Shown here: positions 54,240 to 63,939 of the stretch, piece by piece
Layout: the number at the start of each line of letters is the position of its first letter
How positions within the stretch are numbered: position 1 is the first letter of the stretch
NCBI GenBank assembly: GCA_023666965.1
Contig: JAMPAZ010000002.1
Span: 1 to 64,000 of the forward strand
Direction: 5' to 3'
From: Muribaculum sp.
Lineage (GTDB): Bacteria > Bacteroidota > Bacteroidia > Bacteroidales > Muribaculaceae
Length of the DNA stretch: 64,000 nucleotides
The notes under the pieces: generated by a model
Told to the model about the DNA's origin: nothing
The model's database searches: none
What the model saw: the letters and a program-made list of their open reading frames with translations, nothing else
Translations under genes and position numbers: made by a program

Positions 54240-55289
54240 ATGGACAGCAAAATTACTCTGAATCAGCTCGCCGAGAACATCGCAAATTCTACCGGAAGCA
54301 ATTCTCTTACAGCAAAAGCGTTCATTCAGGAGTTTACCGACATTGTGACTGACGCACTTTCTAAGGGACACACCGTGACTATCAAAGGGCTCGGCACATT
54401 CTCCATCAGCGACGACTTGGAGCCTGCCGTAATATGGCATCCCGACGACTATCTGGCCTCAAATGTCAATCAACCATTTGAGGCATTCGAACCTGTCGAG
54501 CTGGAAGATGGAGTCACGGAAGAGATTCTCTCTCAAACAGCATCAACCGAGCCTACAACAATCGAATCGGAGCCCGACACCGGGCCCGACACGCCTGCCG
54601 AGGAGCTACTCAGCCAAGCTGAACAACCCGATTTGCAGGAACAACCGGAGCAAGCTGAACAACAAGAACAGCAGAAAGAACCGGAGCAACCGGATTCCAC
54701 ACCCATTTCAGCCGAAATAGCCCAGCCGGACTCGTATCCTGAAAGCCCCGCATCAGAAGTCGAGCTTCGCCCCAAACCATCGTTTAACCCATGGTTAATG
54801 TTAATCGCGGGCATTTTAGGCGGATTTATAATCGGCTATTTCTCAGCTCCATACTTGTCTCGGTTCATTTATCCTACCGCTACAGTGGCAGTAATAAGGC
54901 CTAACGCCACATCGGTCACCGACTCAATCAATGAATCGTCACACCCGACAGAATCTCCTATAACGGCCACTGCGGAGACCCCCTACTCATTGGCAAAGTC
55001 ATCGACTTCGGCTGAATCTACCCCGACAGCGCCGGCAGTGGTCACAGACACCATTACGGCACGGCGATTCTTAACAACAATGGCCCGCAAATATTATGGC
55101 GACTATCGATTCTGGGTCTACATATATTTGGAAAACAGCGACATTATATCCGATCCCAACCGTATAAAGCCCGGGACGGAGGTAGTCATTCCGCCTGCCG
55201 AGAAATATGGCATCGACTCTGCCGACCCTGAAAGCATTGATAAAGCCAATGAAAAGATTCACACCATAATGGAAAATTTGGACAAATAA
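54240..55289 (+). CDS. HU-transmembrane-LysM fusion protein
   Basis: The 349-residue protein has an N-terminal HU-fold domain (about 1-90; ITLNQLAENIANSTGSN, VTIKGLGTFSISDD), an acidic Glu/Gln/Pro-rich linker (about 96-180), one membrane helix (about 184-206, PWLMLIAGILGGFIIGY), a Ser/Thr/Pro-rich stretch and a C-terminal LysM-like domain (about 273-320; FLTTMARKYYGDYRFWVYIYLENSD, PNRIKPGTEVVIPP). With the HU part inside, LysM lies in the periplasm, where it can bind peptidoglycan. The chain could physically link DNA, or an HU partner, to the cell wall; that role is inference. It follows the small HU gene by one base and precedes the moxR-bat operon. Confidence 0.88.
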   Translation: MDSKITLNQLAENIANSTGSNSLTAKAFIQEFTDIVTDALSKGHTVTIKGLGTFSISDDLEPAVIWHPDDYLASNVNQPFEAFEPVELEDGVTEEILSQTASTEPTTIESEPDTGPDTPAEELLSQAEQPDLQEQPEQAEQQEQQKEPEQPDSTPISAEIAQPDSYPESPASEVELRPKPSFNPWLMLIAGILGGFIIGYFSAPYLSRFIYPTATVAVIRPNATSVTDSINESSHPTESPITATAETPYSLAKSSTSAESTPTAPAVVTDTITARRFLTTMARKYYGDYRFWVYIYLENSDIISDPNRIKPGTEVVIPPAEKYGIDSADPESIDKANEKIHTIMENLDK

Positions 55290-55366
55290 ACTTAATCTTT
55301 TAACAACCTAAAGGTTCTATATATAATTTTAACAATCTCTCTTAATATAAGAATTGTTGGATTATT

Positions 55367-55374
55367 TAAATTTG
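55367..55374 (+). promoter_or_regulatory. -7 box of the moxR-bat operon
   Basis: TAAATTTG fits TAnnTTTG, 93 bases before ATG 55468. No clear -33 box is present. Confidence 0.55.
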
Positions 55375-55467
55375 CATGTTTAAGGGCCGAAGTATTTTCG
55401 GCCACTTAAAACGAAAAATCAGACAATAAAAACATCATAAAAATTAGTTACCCACAACACAATCATT

Positions 55468-56463
55468 ATGAGTGACACGGTAAACATTAGAGAGCTCAAC
55501 GACCTCGTTGCAGCAAAAAGTGACTTCATCAACCTGATTCAGCAGGGAATGGACCAAACCATCGTAGGTCAGAAGCATCTTATCGACTCGCTTCTCATAG
55601 CTCTTCTTTCTAACGGACACGTTCTCCTCGAAGGTGTTCCCGGCCTTGCTAAAACCCTTGCCATCAAGACATTGGCACATGTAATTGATGCCAAATACAG
55701 TCGAATACAGTTCACCCCCGACATTTTGCCGGCCGACGTTATCGGAACAATGATGTACAGCGTCAAAAGCGAACAGTTCCAAGTAAAGAAAGGTCCAATT
55801 TTCGCTAATTTCGTACTTGCAGATGAAATCAACCGCGCCCCGGCTAAAGTTCAGAGCGCACTTCTTGAAGCCATGCAGGAAAGACAAGTCACCATTGGCG
55901 ACAACACATTCCCGCTTGACGAACCGTTCCTCGTGATGGCAACTCAAAACCCCATCGAACAAGAAGGCACATATCCCCTGCCGGAAGCCCAAGTCGACCG
56001 TTTCCTTCTAAAGGTCGTAATCGGTTATCCGACCAAGGACGAGGAAAAAATCATCATTCGCCAAAACATCACCAATGAGCGCAAAGAGATTCGTCCGCTT
56101 CTCAAGCCGCAGGAGATTCTCGAGGCCCAGAAAGTATGTGAGAAGATTTACATCGACGAGAAAATCGAGCGCTACATCGTAGACATCGTATTTGCCACCC
56201 GATTCCCGGGCGACTATGGACTTAACGACCTTATTTCGATTATCTCATTCGGAGCCTCCCCACGTGCATCCATCAGTTTAGCCCGTGCCGCACGAAGCTA
56301 CGCATTCCTAAGAGGCCGAGGATACGTAGTGCCCGAAGATGTTCGCGCCGTCGCACACGATGTCTTGCGCCATCGTATCGGTCTCACCTACGAAGCCGAA
56401 GCCAACAACATAACCACCGACGACATCGTTTCGGAAATTCTCGACAAGGTTGAGGTGCCCTAA
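55468..56463 (+). CDS. moxR: MoxR-family AAA+ ATPase
   Basis: The 331-residue cytoplasmic ATPase has Walker A GVPGLAKTLA, Walker B LADEINRAP, sensor 1 MATQNPIEQEGTYPLPEAQVDRF and the C-terminal lid with sensor 2 GASPRASISLARAARSYAF. MoxR ATPases work with VWA-domain proteins as chaperones for metal insertion or maturation of partner proteins. It leads the operon followed by DUF58 and Bat proteins, the standard Bacteroidota arrangement, and probably remodels clients together with BatA and BatB. Confidence 0.96.
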   Translation: MSDTVNIRELNDLVAAKSDFINLIQQGMDQTIVGQKHLIDSLLIALLSNGHVLLEGVPGLAKTLAIKTLAHVIDAKYSRIQFTPDILPADVIGTMMYSVKSEQFQVKKGPIFANFVLADEINRAPAKVQSALLEAMQERQVTIGDNTFPLDEPFLVMATQNPIEQEGTYPLPEAQVDRFLLKVVIGYPTKDEEKIIIRQNITNERKEIRPLLKPQEILEAQKVCEKIYIDEKIERYIVDIVFATRFPGDYGLNDLISIISFGASPRASISLARAARSYAFLRGRGYVVPEDVRAVAHDVLRHRIGLTYEAEANNITTDDIVSEILDKVEVP

Positions 56464-56491
56464 TGTAAATTAACTATTATCAACGCACTCT

Positions 56492-57367
56492 ATGGATGCC
56501 AACGAGCTTCTAAAGAAAATACGCAAAATCGAGATAAAGACCCGAGGGCTGTCGCAGAACATCTTCGCCGGCGAATACCACTCCGCCTTCAAAGGCAGAG
56601 GTATGACCTTCAGCGAAGTGCGCGAATATCAGTATGGCGACGACATCCGCGACATAGATTGGAATGTCACTGCACGCCACAATCGCCCCTACGTCAAAGT
56701 CTACGAAGAAGAGCGCGAGCTGACGGTGATGTTGCTTATCGACGTCTCCAGCAGCCGCAACTTTGGTGCCGTAGGTGAGGACAAGCGTCAGATGATAGCC
56801 GAGATAGCCGCCACTGTCGCCTTCTCGGCAATTCAGAATAATGATAAAATCGGCGTAATATTTTTCTCCGACAAGATTGAAAAATTCATTCCCCCGAAAA
56901 AGGGCAGAAAACATATTCTTTTCATCATCCGCGAACTGCTCGACTTTACCCCCGAGCATAAAGGCACCGACGTAGGAGCGGCCCTGCGCTACCTTACCGA
57001 TGCCATAAAGAAAAGATGCGCCACCTTTGTCATCTCTGACTTCATCGACGAACACGACTACTACCAGGCGCTGTCTATCGCAAACAACAAGCATGATGTC
57101 ACCGCCATACAGGTCTACGACAAACGCGACTCCCAGCTGCCCGATGTCGGACTGATGCGAGTCATTGATCTGGAGACCGGACACGACCGTTGGATCAACA
57201 CCTCATCCAAAAAAGTCCGCCAGACTTTCAACAAATGGTGGTATGAACGTCAGCAGACCATGATAGACCGTTTCAACAAAAGCCGTGTAGAGTACTCATC
57301 CATCGCCACCGACGAAGACTTTGTCAAGGCTCTGATGGCTCTGTTCAAAAAACGAGGAGTCAGATAG
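56492..57367 (+). CDS. DUF58-domain protein
   Basis: The 291-residue cytoplasmic protein has the DUF58 hallmark GMTFSEVREYQYGDDIRDIDW, then NRPYVKVYEEERELTVMLLIDVSSSRNFG, where DVSSS resembles a VWA MIDAS motif. The remainder has a VWA-like Rossmann pattern (IGVIFFSDKIEKFIPP, GTDVGAALRYL). It lacks membrane helices, unlike BatA/BatB. DUF58 proteins regularly pair with MoxR ATPases, probably as adaptors. It is 28 bases after moxR. Confidence 0.93.
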   Translation: MDANELLKKIRKIEIKTRGLSQNIFAGEYHSAFKGRGMTFSEVREYQYGDDIRDIDWNVTARHNRPYVKVYEEERELTVMLLIDVSSSRNFGAVGEDKRQMIAEIAATVAFSAIQNNDKIGVIFFSDKIEKFIPPKKGRKHILFIIRELLDFTPEHKGTDVGAALRYLTDAIKKRCATFVISDFIDEHDYYQALSIANNKHDVTAIQVYDKRDSQLPDVGLMRVIDLETGHDRWINTSSKKVRQTFNKWWYERQQTMIDRFNKSRVEYSSIATDEDFVKALMALFKKRGVR

Positions 57368-57416
57368 ACACGCTTCTGACAGCTTATCAAGAAAGATTAA
57401 TCTCAACTTGCCAACA

Positions 57417-58430
57417 ATGAAAAGCGGAATAAATCGCATAATATACATCTTAAGTGTATGGTTGCTCAGTCTCGGAGTGTCGACTTCAGCCATGGGGCCG
57501 GTCATCGTCAAGGCCTCCCTCGACTCGGCATACATCCTTATGGGGAAACAGACCACCTTGAACGTCAGCGTCGTACAAGATGCCGGCACACAAGGCTTTT
57601 TTGCCAATGCAGGCGACACGCTGACTCGCGAGATAGAAGTGATTCGCGCCCTCCAACCCGACACTACGTCAGTAGGCTCTGGCCGTGAAGAAATCTCACA
57701 GGACATTATCATTCAATCGTTTGACTCCGGGCTATATACGATCCGACCATTCGTTTACGTCGCAGGAAACGATACATTCAAGTCCAACGAGCTTGCGCTG
57801 AAAGTCATTCCCGTCCCTGTAGACACGCTCCAAACAATCCACGACTATGCAGGCACGTCTACCCCCGGATGGAAAATATGGGACTTCCTACCCGACTTCA
57901 TTGTTGACTACTGGTGGATGATTTTCATTTTCGCGGCCATAGTTCTTCTCGTGGCAATCTACTACGTTTGGCGTCAACGCAGCGTCATCATCACCACTAT
58001 CAGGCCTCCCAAGCCTCCGTTGCCACCTTACGAATTGGCCATACAGCAACTTAATGCGCTTAAAAATCAAAAGCTTTGCGAACATGGACATGAGAAAGAG
58101 TACTATACTCGCTTGACAGAAATTCTCCGTAATTATCTCCAACGCCGATACAATATCAACGCAATGGAGATGACCTCGTCGCAGATCATATCGGAAATAT
58201 CCTCGCATCAAGACATTAAACCTTCGTCGGCCCTGATGAAGCAGATTTTGGAGATTGCCGATTTCGTTAAGTTTGCCAATGTCAGGCCGATGCCCGACGA
58301 TAACATCAAGACTTTCAACATGGCCGTGCAGTTTGTAGAAGCCACAAAACCGGTAGAAGCCGCTCCCGACACCGATGCGAAAAAAGAGGAGAAAACAGAA
58401 GTTGTTAAAGACACTAAAACAGAAAAATGA
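57417..58430 (+). CDS. Membrane protein between DUF58 and BatA (DUF4381-like)
   Basis: ATG 57417 gives 337 residues, with a signal peptide or N-terminal helix (about 8-25), a periplasmic beta-rich domain (SLDSAYILMGKQTTLNVSV), a membrane helix (about 165-185, WWMIFIFAAIVLLVAIYYVW) and a cytoplasmic helical domain (NALKNQKLCEHGHEKEYYTRLTEILRNYLQRRY), as in DUF4381 and the C-terminal half of BatD. The stop TGA overlaps the batA start ATGATG, so translation is coupled. Confidence 0.85.
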   Translation: MKSGINRIIYILSVWLLSLGVSTSAMGPVIVKASLDSAYILMGKQTTLNVSVVQDAGTQGFFANAGDTLTREIEVIRALQPDTTSVGSGREEISQDIIIQSFDSGLYTIRPFVYVAGNDTFKSNELALKVIPVPVDTLQTIHDYAGTSTPGWKIWDFLPDFIVDYWWMIFIFAAIVLLVAIYYVWRQRSVIITTIRPPKPPLPPYELAIQQLNALKNQKLCEHGHEKEYYTRLTEILRNYLQRRYNINAMEMTSSQIISEISSHQDIKPSSALMKQILEIADFVKFANVRPMPDDNIKTFNMAVQFVEATKPVEAAPDTDAKKEEKTEVVKDTKTEK

Positions 58431-59416
58431 TGCAACTCGCACATCCTGAATATCTATGGCTGTTCCTTATATTCATCCCGCTAATCGGATGGTATATATG
58501 GAAACATCGTAATGCCTATCCGGCCATCGAGGTATCCACCACGGGGCCGTATGCCAAACTGCCCCGCTCCTACAAAGAATACCTTTTGCACGGACTATTC
58601 CTTCTCAGACTCGCCGCAATAGGGTGCTTAATAATAGTCCTTGCTCGCCCGCAGACCAGCGACAATTGGCGCACGTCGTCTATCGAGGGTACAGACATTG
58701 TGATTGCGCTCGACATATCCACCTCGATGCTTGCTCGCGACTTCACGCCTGACCGATTCGAAGCGGCAAAAGACGTAGCGGCAAAGTTCACTTCGGGACG
58801 CGACAACGACAACATGGGTCTTGTCATTTTTGCCGGCGAGAGCTTCACCTTGCTACCCATGACCACCGACAGAGCCATGGTAGCCAACTACATTCACGAG
58901 ATTAAAATGGGGATGCTCGACGACGGCACGGCCATCGGCGACGGACTTGCCACATCAATCAACCGCATTAAAGACGGAAAAGCCAAATCAAAGAGCATCA
59001 TACTAATCACCGACGGAACCAACAACACAGGGGTCGTTCCTCCGTTGACAGCGGCCGAGATTGCTAAAAAATACGGTATCAAAGTCTATACTATAGGTGT
59101 AGGCACTAATGGCACGGCTCCGACCCCCGTCAGCAACTATTTCGGAGGCATTGACTACGTTCCTATGCCGGTCACCATCGATGAAGACGCACTTCGCTCC
59201 ATTGCATCCATGACAGGGGGAAAATATTTCCGAGCCACCGGCAATTCCGTCCTTAAAGACATCTTCAGCGAAATCGACCAACTCGAAAAGACTCAAATGG
59301 ACGTACGCCACTTCTCGCACACAGAAGACGACTATATGATGTGGGCCTGGCTCGCGTTCGGCTTCTTCTTGCTCGAGATATTACTCCGAAGAACTCTACT
59401 GAGAACAATTCCGTAA
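58427..59416 (+). CDS. batA: BatA: membrane-anchored VWA protein
   Basis: The 329-residue protein has two N-terminal hydrophobic segments (LFLIFIPLIGWYIW; LHGLFLLRLAAIGCLIIVL), a VWA domain with an intact MIDAS (IALDISTSML, GDGLATSINRI, LITDGTNNTG) and a C-terminal helix (MMWAWLAFGFFLLEILL). BatA proteins of Bacteroidota and Leptospira are inner-membrane proteins of the aerotolerance/stress system. ATG 58427 overlaps the preceding stop and a second ATG follows directly; either may be used. Confidence 0.94.
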   Translation: MMQLAHPEYLWLFLIFIPLIGWYIWKHRNAYPAIEVSTTGPYAKLPRSYKEYLLHGLFLLRLAAIGCLIIVLARPQTSDNWRTSSIEGTDIVIALDISTSMLARDFTPDRFEAAKDVAAKFTSGRDNDNMGLVIFAGESFTLLPMTTDRAMVANYIHEIKMGMLDDGTAIGDGLATSINRIKDGKAKSKSIILITDGTNNTGVVPPLTAAEIAKKYGIKVYTIGVGTNGTAPTPVSNYFGGIDYVPMPVTIDEDALRSIASMTGGKYFRATGNSVLKDIFSEIDQLEKTQMDVRHFSHTEDDYMMWAWLAFGFFLLEILLRRTLLRTIP

Positions 59417-59453
59417 ACTCATTTTTCTAACTCAATATACTTAGAGCGATAAT

Positions 59454-60485
59454 ATGTTTAGTTTTGCCAATCCATATTTGCTTTACCTTCTGTTGCTGAT
59501 TCCTGCGGTTTTCGGCCTATATCTGCTCGCCAGAATAGCACGAAAACGCAACCTCAGGCTCTTCGGTAAGCCGGCGACTTTAGCTCCGCTCATGCCCGAC
59601 GCGTCAAAGTACACTCCGGGAATAAAACTCGTTCTATCCCTGATGATCATCACGGCCTTGGTCATTGTCCTCGCCCGCCCGAGAGCCGGAGCCAAAGAAG
59701 AGACCAATGAAGTCCAGGGAATCGAAGTGATGATTTGTCTCGACGTTTCAAACTCGATGCTGGCATCTTCCACTGACGACCCCAAGGGTGTATCGCGTCT
59801 GCAAAGGGCCAAACTCATCCTCGAAAAATTAATTGACCAACTCAAAAACGACAAAGTCGGCCTGATAGTGTTTGCCGGCGATGCATACACTCAGCTTCCC
59901 GTGACCGCTGACTTTGTCTCGGCCAAGATGTTTTTAAACAGCATTTCCACCGACATGGTCCCGACCCAAGGAACAGCTATAGGAGCAGCTGTCGACATGG
60001 CTATGGCATCTTTCACCCCCGACGACGAACTTCAGAAAGCCATCATCATTATAACTGACGGCGAAAACTTTGAAGACGATCCCATTACCGCCGTACAAGC
60101 CGCCTCAAAGCAAGGCGTCCAAGTCGATGTCATTGGCCTCGGAACGACTAAAGGTGCCCTAATTCCCATCGGGAAAAACGGACAGTTTATGCGCGACGAC
60201 ACCGGCAATCCCGTAACTACACGTCTCAACGAAGAGATGGCACAGCAGATTGCCCGTGAAGGCAACGGCATTTATGTCCAGGGAGCATCGGCCTCGGTCG
60301 TCAAAGATGTCGATGAGCAACTGAAGACCCTCGCCACAAGCAGTCTCGAAAAAGTCACCTACATGGCAAGCGCCGAACAGTTCCCCGTATTCGGATGGAT
60401 AGCACTTGTATTGCTCGTCCTTGACATCTTCGTGCTCGAACGCAAATTCGGTTGGCTTAAAAAGATAAACTTCTTCAGCAAATAA
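59454..60485 (+). CDS. batB: BatB: membrane-anchored VWA protein
   Basis: The 343-residue paralogue of BatA has N-terminal membrane helices (PYLLYLLLLIPAVFGLYLL; IKLVLSLMIITALVIVLA), a VWA domain with MIDAS ICLDVSNSML, GTAIGAAVDMAM and IIITDGENFED, and a C-terminal helix (FPVFGWIALVLLVLDIFVL). It is thought to act with BatA and MoxR as a membrane assembly. The gene follows batA by 37 bases and batC starts 14 bases after its stop. Confidence 0.94.
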   Translation: MFSFANPYLLYLLLLIPAVFGLYLLARIARKRNLRLFGKPATLAPLMPDASKYTPGIKLVLSLMIITALVIVLARPRAGAKEETNEVQGIEVMICLDVSNSMLASSTDDPKGVSRLQRAKLILEKLIDQLKNDKVGLIVFAGDAYTQLPVTADFVSAKMFLNSISTDMVPTQGTAIGAAVDMAMASFTPDDELQKAIIIITDGENFEDDPITAVQAASKQGVQVDVIGLGTTKGALIPIGKNGQFMRDDTGNPVTTRLNEEMAQQIAREGNGIYVQGASASVVKDVDEQLKTLATSSLEKVTYMASAEQFPVFGWIALVLLVLDIFVLERKFGWLKKINFFSK

Positions 60486-60499
60486 AATATCTACCGACA

Positions 60500-61294
60500 A
60501 TGAAACGTCTTCTCTACATATTAATATTATTAGCCCTCGCATCTTCATCAGGTGCCGTCGCGGCCGACTTCTCGACACGGCGCGAACGCAACTATATACG
60601 CGAAGGCAACGACCTCTACAAGCAAAAACACTACGCAGATGCCGAAGTGGCTTACCGTAAGGCAGTAGAAGAAAACCCGATGAGCGAAACAGCACTCTAC
60701 AATTTGGCACTTTCGCTGATTCGCCAAGCAGGAACGTCGGACCCGAATGCCGAAAACAGTCCGATGCAGGAGGCGCAATCGATTCTAAACTCTCTGGCCG
60801 AATCGGCCCAAAAACTTGAAATTGCAGAGAAAGCCATGTATAACCTTGGCAACATGGCTTTTAACCAAGAGCAATATCAACAAGCCATCGATGCCTACAA
60901 AGGGGCACTCCGACGCAATCCGGATAATGACAAAACCCGCGAAAATCTTCGTCTGGCACAGCTGAAACTCCAACAGCAGCAACAGAATCAGGATCAAAAC
61001 AAAGATCAGAACAAAGATCAAAATCAAGACCAACAGAATCAGGACCAACAACAGCAGAATCAAGATCAAAACAAAGACCAGAACAAGGATCAAAACCAGG
61101 ATCAACAGCAGCAAAACCAGGACAAGAAAGACCAACAGCAACAGCAACAACAGAAGCAAAACATGAGCGACGAAAACGCTGCTAAAATTCTCAAGACAAT
61201 GGAGAATGAGGAAAATGCTACACGTCGAAAGGTCCAGGAGATGCAGAAGAAAAAAGGTCAAGGAGGCCAACGAACCACCGGTCCGCAATGGTAA
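60500..61294 (+). CDS. batC: BatC: secreted TPR protein with Gln/Asn-rich tail
   Basis: The 264-residue protein has a signal peptide (about 1-21, ending AVAAD), TPR-like helices (REGNDLYKQKHYADAEVAYRK; YNLGNMAFNQEQYQQAIDAYKGALRRNP) and an exceptional low-complexity stretch (about residues 157-217) of Gln, Asn, Asp and Lys built on QDQNKDQN. A charged C-terminus (ENATRRKVQEMQKKKGQGG) ends the protein. BatC has TPRs in the classical operon and probably scaffolds BatA and BatB in the periplasm. The tail may be disordered and variable in length. Confidence 0.9.
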   Translation: MKRLLYILILLALASSSGAVAADFSTRRERNYIREGNDLYKQKHYADAEVAYRKAVEENPMSETALYNLALSLIRQAGTSDPNAENSPMQEAQSILNSLAESAQKLEIAEKAMYNLGNMAFNQEQYQQAIDAYKGALRRNPDNDKTRENLRLAQLKLQQQQQNQDQNKDQNKDQNQDQQNQDQQQQNQDQNKDQNKDQNQDQQQQNQDKKDQQQQQQQKQNMSDENAAKILKTMENEENATRRKVQEMQKKKGQGGQRTTGPQW

Positions 61295-61333
61295 CTCTTC
61301 GATAACAATTTAACGCAACCGTTGAGCAACGCT

Positions 61334-63139
61334 ATGATACGTAAAATATTAGTGACATTAATCGTGTTGACAGGCATGGCCACCCATGCCGCCTCCGACG
61401 TGACTTTCACCACGATTCCACCGCGAACCGTGATTGAAGGCAACAAATTCAACATCACCTTCCGGCTCAAAAATGCCGAAGGCACCGGATTTCAGGCTCC
61501 CGAAATCGAGGGATGCACCGTCCTTTACGGCCCCGCTATCTCCACCGTTTACAATTCTTCATACACGAACGGACGTATGGAGCAGTCGTCATCCGTCGAC
61601 TACTCAATCACCTATCGCGCCGAGAAGGCCGGGACATATACCATAGGAGTCGCTAAAATCAATGTCAACGGCAAGACTATGACCACTAAGCCCGCGTCAT
61701 TTACCGTACTGCCTCCCGGAAAAGATCAACAACGCGACAATTCGTCGCCGGCCGGAGCATCTGGACAATCCACGGCCCAGCGGGTATCCTCAGACGACGT
61801 GTTCGTACGCATCATCCTCAATAAAAGCCATGCATACGAGCAAGAGGCCATCCTCTGTACCATAAAGCTGTATACGACACACAGTATCAGCTCGTTCATC
61901 CCTACCGTCCAACCCTCGTTCGACGGCTTTGTCATTGAGGAAAAGCCCATACAGAGCACCCTCAACGATGTCGAGCACTATAACGGCAACAACTATATGA
62001 CCGCCATTCTGAAACAATGCGTAATTTTCCCTCAGAAGGCAGGAAAGCTTACCATCAATTCAGGTAAATACGACGTAGTTGTCGTTCAGTATGAGCGCCT
62101 TGGCGGATTTTGGGGAGGCTCACGTCCGGTAGAACAAGAGCTTAAGACATCGTCCAACTCCGTATCGGTGATCGTAGACCCGCTCCCACAACCGCGTCCG
62201 GAGGGATTCACCGGGGCTGTCGGCAACTTCTCAATCGACAGCCGACTGAGCACAAACGTGTTTAAGACTAACGAAGCGGCTTCGCTAATCTACGATATTC
62301 GAGGCACCGGTAATATAAAGTATATTAAAGAGCCTGTCATAGACTTCCCGACTGAATTTGAGCAATATCAACCCCAAGCCGAAATATCGGCCGCGGTGTC
62401 AGGAGCGAGTGTCACCGGCTCAATGACCATCGACTATACATTCATACCTCAGAGCGTAGGCAATTTCTCAATTGGCGCCGACAAGTTTGTCTATTTCAAC
62501 CCCGAGTCGAAAAAGTACGTGACTCTGACCACTCCCTCTTACGAGGTAAAAGTGGCACAAGGAGCCGCTGTAGCATCTGCCGCGACTGTAAACAAACAGG
62601 GCATTTCAAGTAAAAACACAGACATCCTCCATATAAAGATGGGAACTCTTGACCTGCAAAAAAGCCACCCATATTACTACACCTCCTGGTGGTACTGGCC
62701 TTCATACATAGTCCTGGCCCTCATATTGGCCGCGATAATTTGGATCTACAGCAAACAGGTCAAACTCAACGCCGACATACAAGGACGCCGACTCGCCAAT
62801 GCTAATAAAGTGGCGCGCCGTCGACTTAATACAGCCAAGAAATTCATGGCCGCCCACGACAATGAGAAGTTCTACGAAGAGATTCTGCGAGCCACTTGGG
62901 GCTACCTCAGCGACAAGCTCCAGCTCCCCGCATCACAGCTAACCCGCGACAACATCGCCCAGGAACTGAACAAATTCGGAGCGCCGGAATCGCTCACCAA
63001 ATCTTTCATTGACATCATCGACGAATGTGAAATGGCCCGCTATACACCGGTCAAGAGCGAAGAGCAGATCGAGCAGCTATTCTCCCGCACATCAAAAGCC
63101 ATGAACGAGATGGAAGGAATCAAACGTGTTAACCGATAA
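61334..63139 (+). CDS. batD: BatD: large membrane protein with Ig-like domains
   Basis: ATG 61334 gives 601 residues. A signal peptide (about 1-20) leads to a long periplasmic beta-sandwich region (VTFTTIPPRTVIEGNKFNITF, QKAGKLTINSGKYDVVV, SVGNFSIGADKFVYFNPE), one membrane helix (about 466-486, WYWPSYIVLALILAAIIWIYS) and a cytoplasmic helical domain (KFMAAHDNEKFYEEILRATWGYLSDKL). This is the usual BatD architecture. Together with BatA, BatB and BatC it forms the envelope part of the MoxR-linked system. Confidence 0.93.
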   Translation: MIRKILVTLIVLTGMATHAASDVTFTTIPPRTVIEGNKFNITFRLKNAEGTGFQAPEIEGCTVLYGPAISTVYNSSYTNGRMEQSSSVDYSITYRAEKAGTYTIGVAKINVNGKTMTTKPASFTVLPPGKDQQRDNSSPAGASGQSTAQRVSSDDVFVRIILNKSHAYEQEAILCTIKLYTTHSISSFIPTVQPSFDGFVIEEKPIQSTLNDVEHYNGNNYMTAILKQCVIFPQKAGKLTINSGKYDVVVVQYERLGGFWGGSRPVEQELKTSSNSVSVIVDPLPQPRPEGFTGAVGNFSIDSRLSTNVFKTNEAASLIYDIRGTGNIKYIKEPVIDFPTEFEQYQPQAEISAAVSGASVTGSMTIDYTFIPQSVGNFSIGADKFVYFNPESKKYVTLTTPSYEVKVAQGAAVASAATVNKQGISSKNTDILHIKMGTLDLQKSHPYYYTSWWYWPSYIVLALILAAIIWIYSKQVKLNADIQGRRLANANKVARRRLNTAKKFMAAHDNEKFYEEILRATWGYLSDKLQLPASQLTRDNIAQELNKFGAPESLTKSFIDIIDECEMARYTPVKSEEQIEQLFSRTSKAMNEMEGIKRVNR

Positions 63140-63156
63140 ACTTTTAATCAACAGCG

Positions 63157-63939
63157 ATGAACCTCAAGACCATTATATATACTTTGATTTTTGCCCTGTC
63201 AGCCATATCGGCTTCAGCCTCCGACATTGTGGCTAAAGCCGACTCCGCTTATATGAATGACGAATTCATCCAGGCCACAGATTTGTATCTACAGGCCGCC
63301 GACTCAGTAGGCACATCCTCTGATTTGTTATATAATATCGGCAACAGCTATTACCGACAAAACAAACTTGGGATGGCTATACTTTATTACGAACGTGCAA
63401 TACGCCTCAATCCATTAAATAAGGATGCCCGCACAAATCTCGCTTTCGTAAACTCCAAGATTACGGACGAACCGGGCGACCGCGGCATGTTCATCTCCAA
63501 CACCGTAAACGGATTCGCCCAGAAAGTTCCCGCCAACTATTGGTCGACAATAGCATTAGTGAGTTTCATTCTTCTTCTCGGCGCTATAGCCATGTATATT
63601 TTCTCTTCGTCAATCCCCGTACGCAAGACAGGCTTTTTCGGTGGATTTGTACTGCTTGCGATATGCATCCTGGCCAACATTTTCGCCGACATTGCCACAC
63701 GCTACTCGACTTCCCACAATGAAGCCATCGTAATAGAGCCGTCAACACTTCTCAGCACATCCCCCCGCGTGCCCAAGGACCGCGCCGAAGAGGCCATGCT
63801 TCTTCACGAGGGAACAAAAGTGGAGATTCTTGACTCTGTGACCACACGCATCGACTCAGTGACCACACGTTGGTACGATGTAAAGGTCGACAACGACCAC
63901 CGCGCATGGATTCAAGGCAAAGACATCGCTGTTATTTAA
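63157..63939 (+). CDS. batE: BatE: TPR and SH3-like membrane protein
   Basis: The 260-residue protein has a signal peptide (about 1-20), TPRs (KADSAYMNDEFIQATDLYLQA, GNSYYRQNKLGMAILYYERAI), two membrane helices (about 129-150 and 160-180) and a C-terminal SH3-like domain (about 195-258, EEAMLLHEGTKVEIL, RWYDVKVDNDHRAWIQGKDI). This is the standard BatE composition. The stop codon overlaps the start of the next gene (TAATG), so the operon continues. Confidence 0.92.
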   Translation: MNLKTIIYTLIFALSAISASASDIVAKADSAYMNDEFIQATDLYLQAADSVGTSSDLLYNIGNSYYRQNKLGMAILYYERAIRLNPLNKDARTNLAFVNSKITDEPGDRGMFISNTVNGFAQKVPANYWSTIALVSFILLLGAIAMYIFSSSIPVRKTGFFGGFVLLAICILANIFADIATRYSTSHNEAIVIEPSTLLSTSPRVPKDRAEEAMLLHEGTKVEILDSVTTRIDSVTTRWYDVKVDNDHRAWIQGKDIAVI

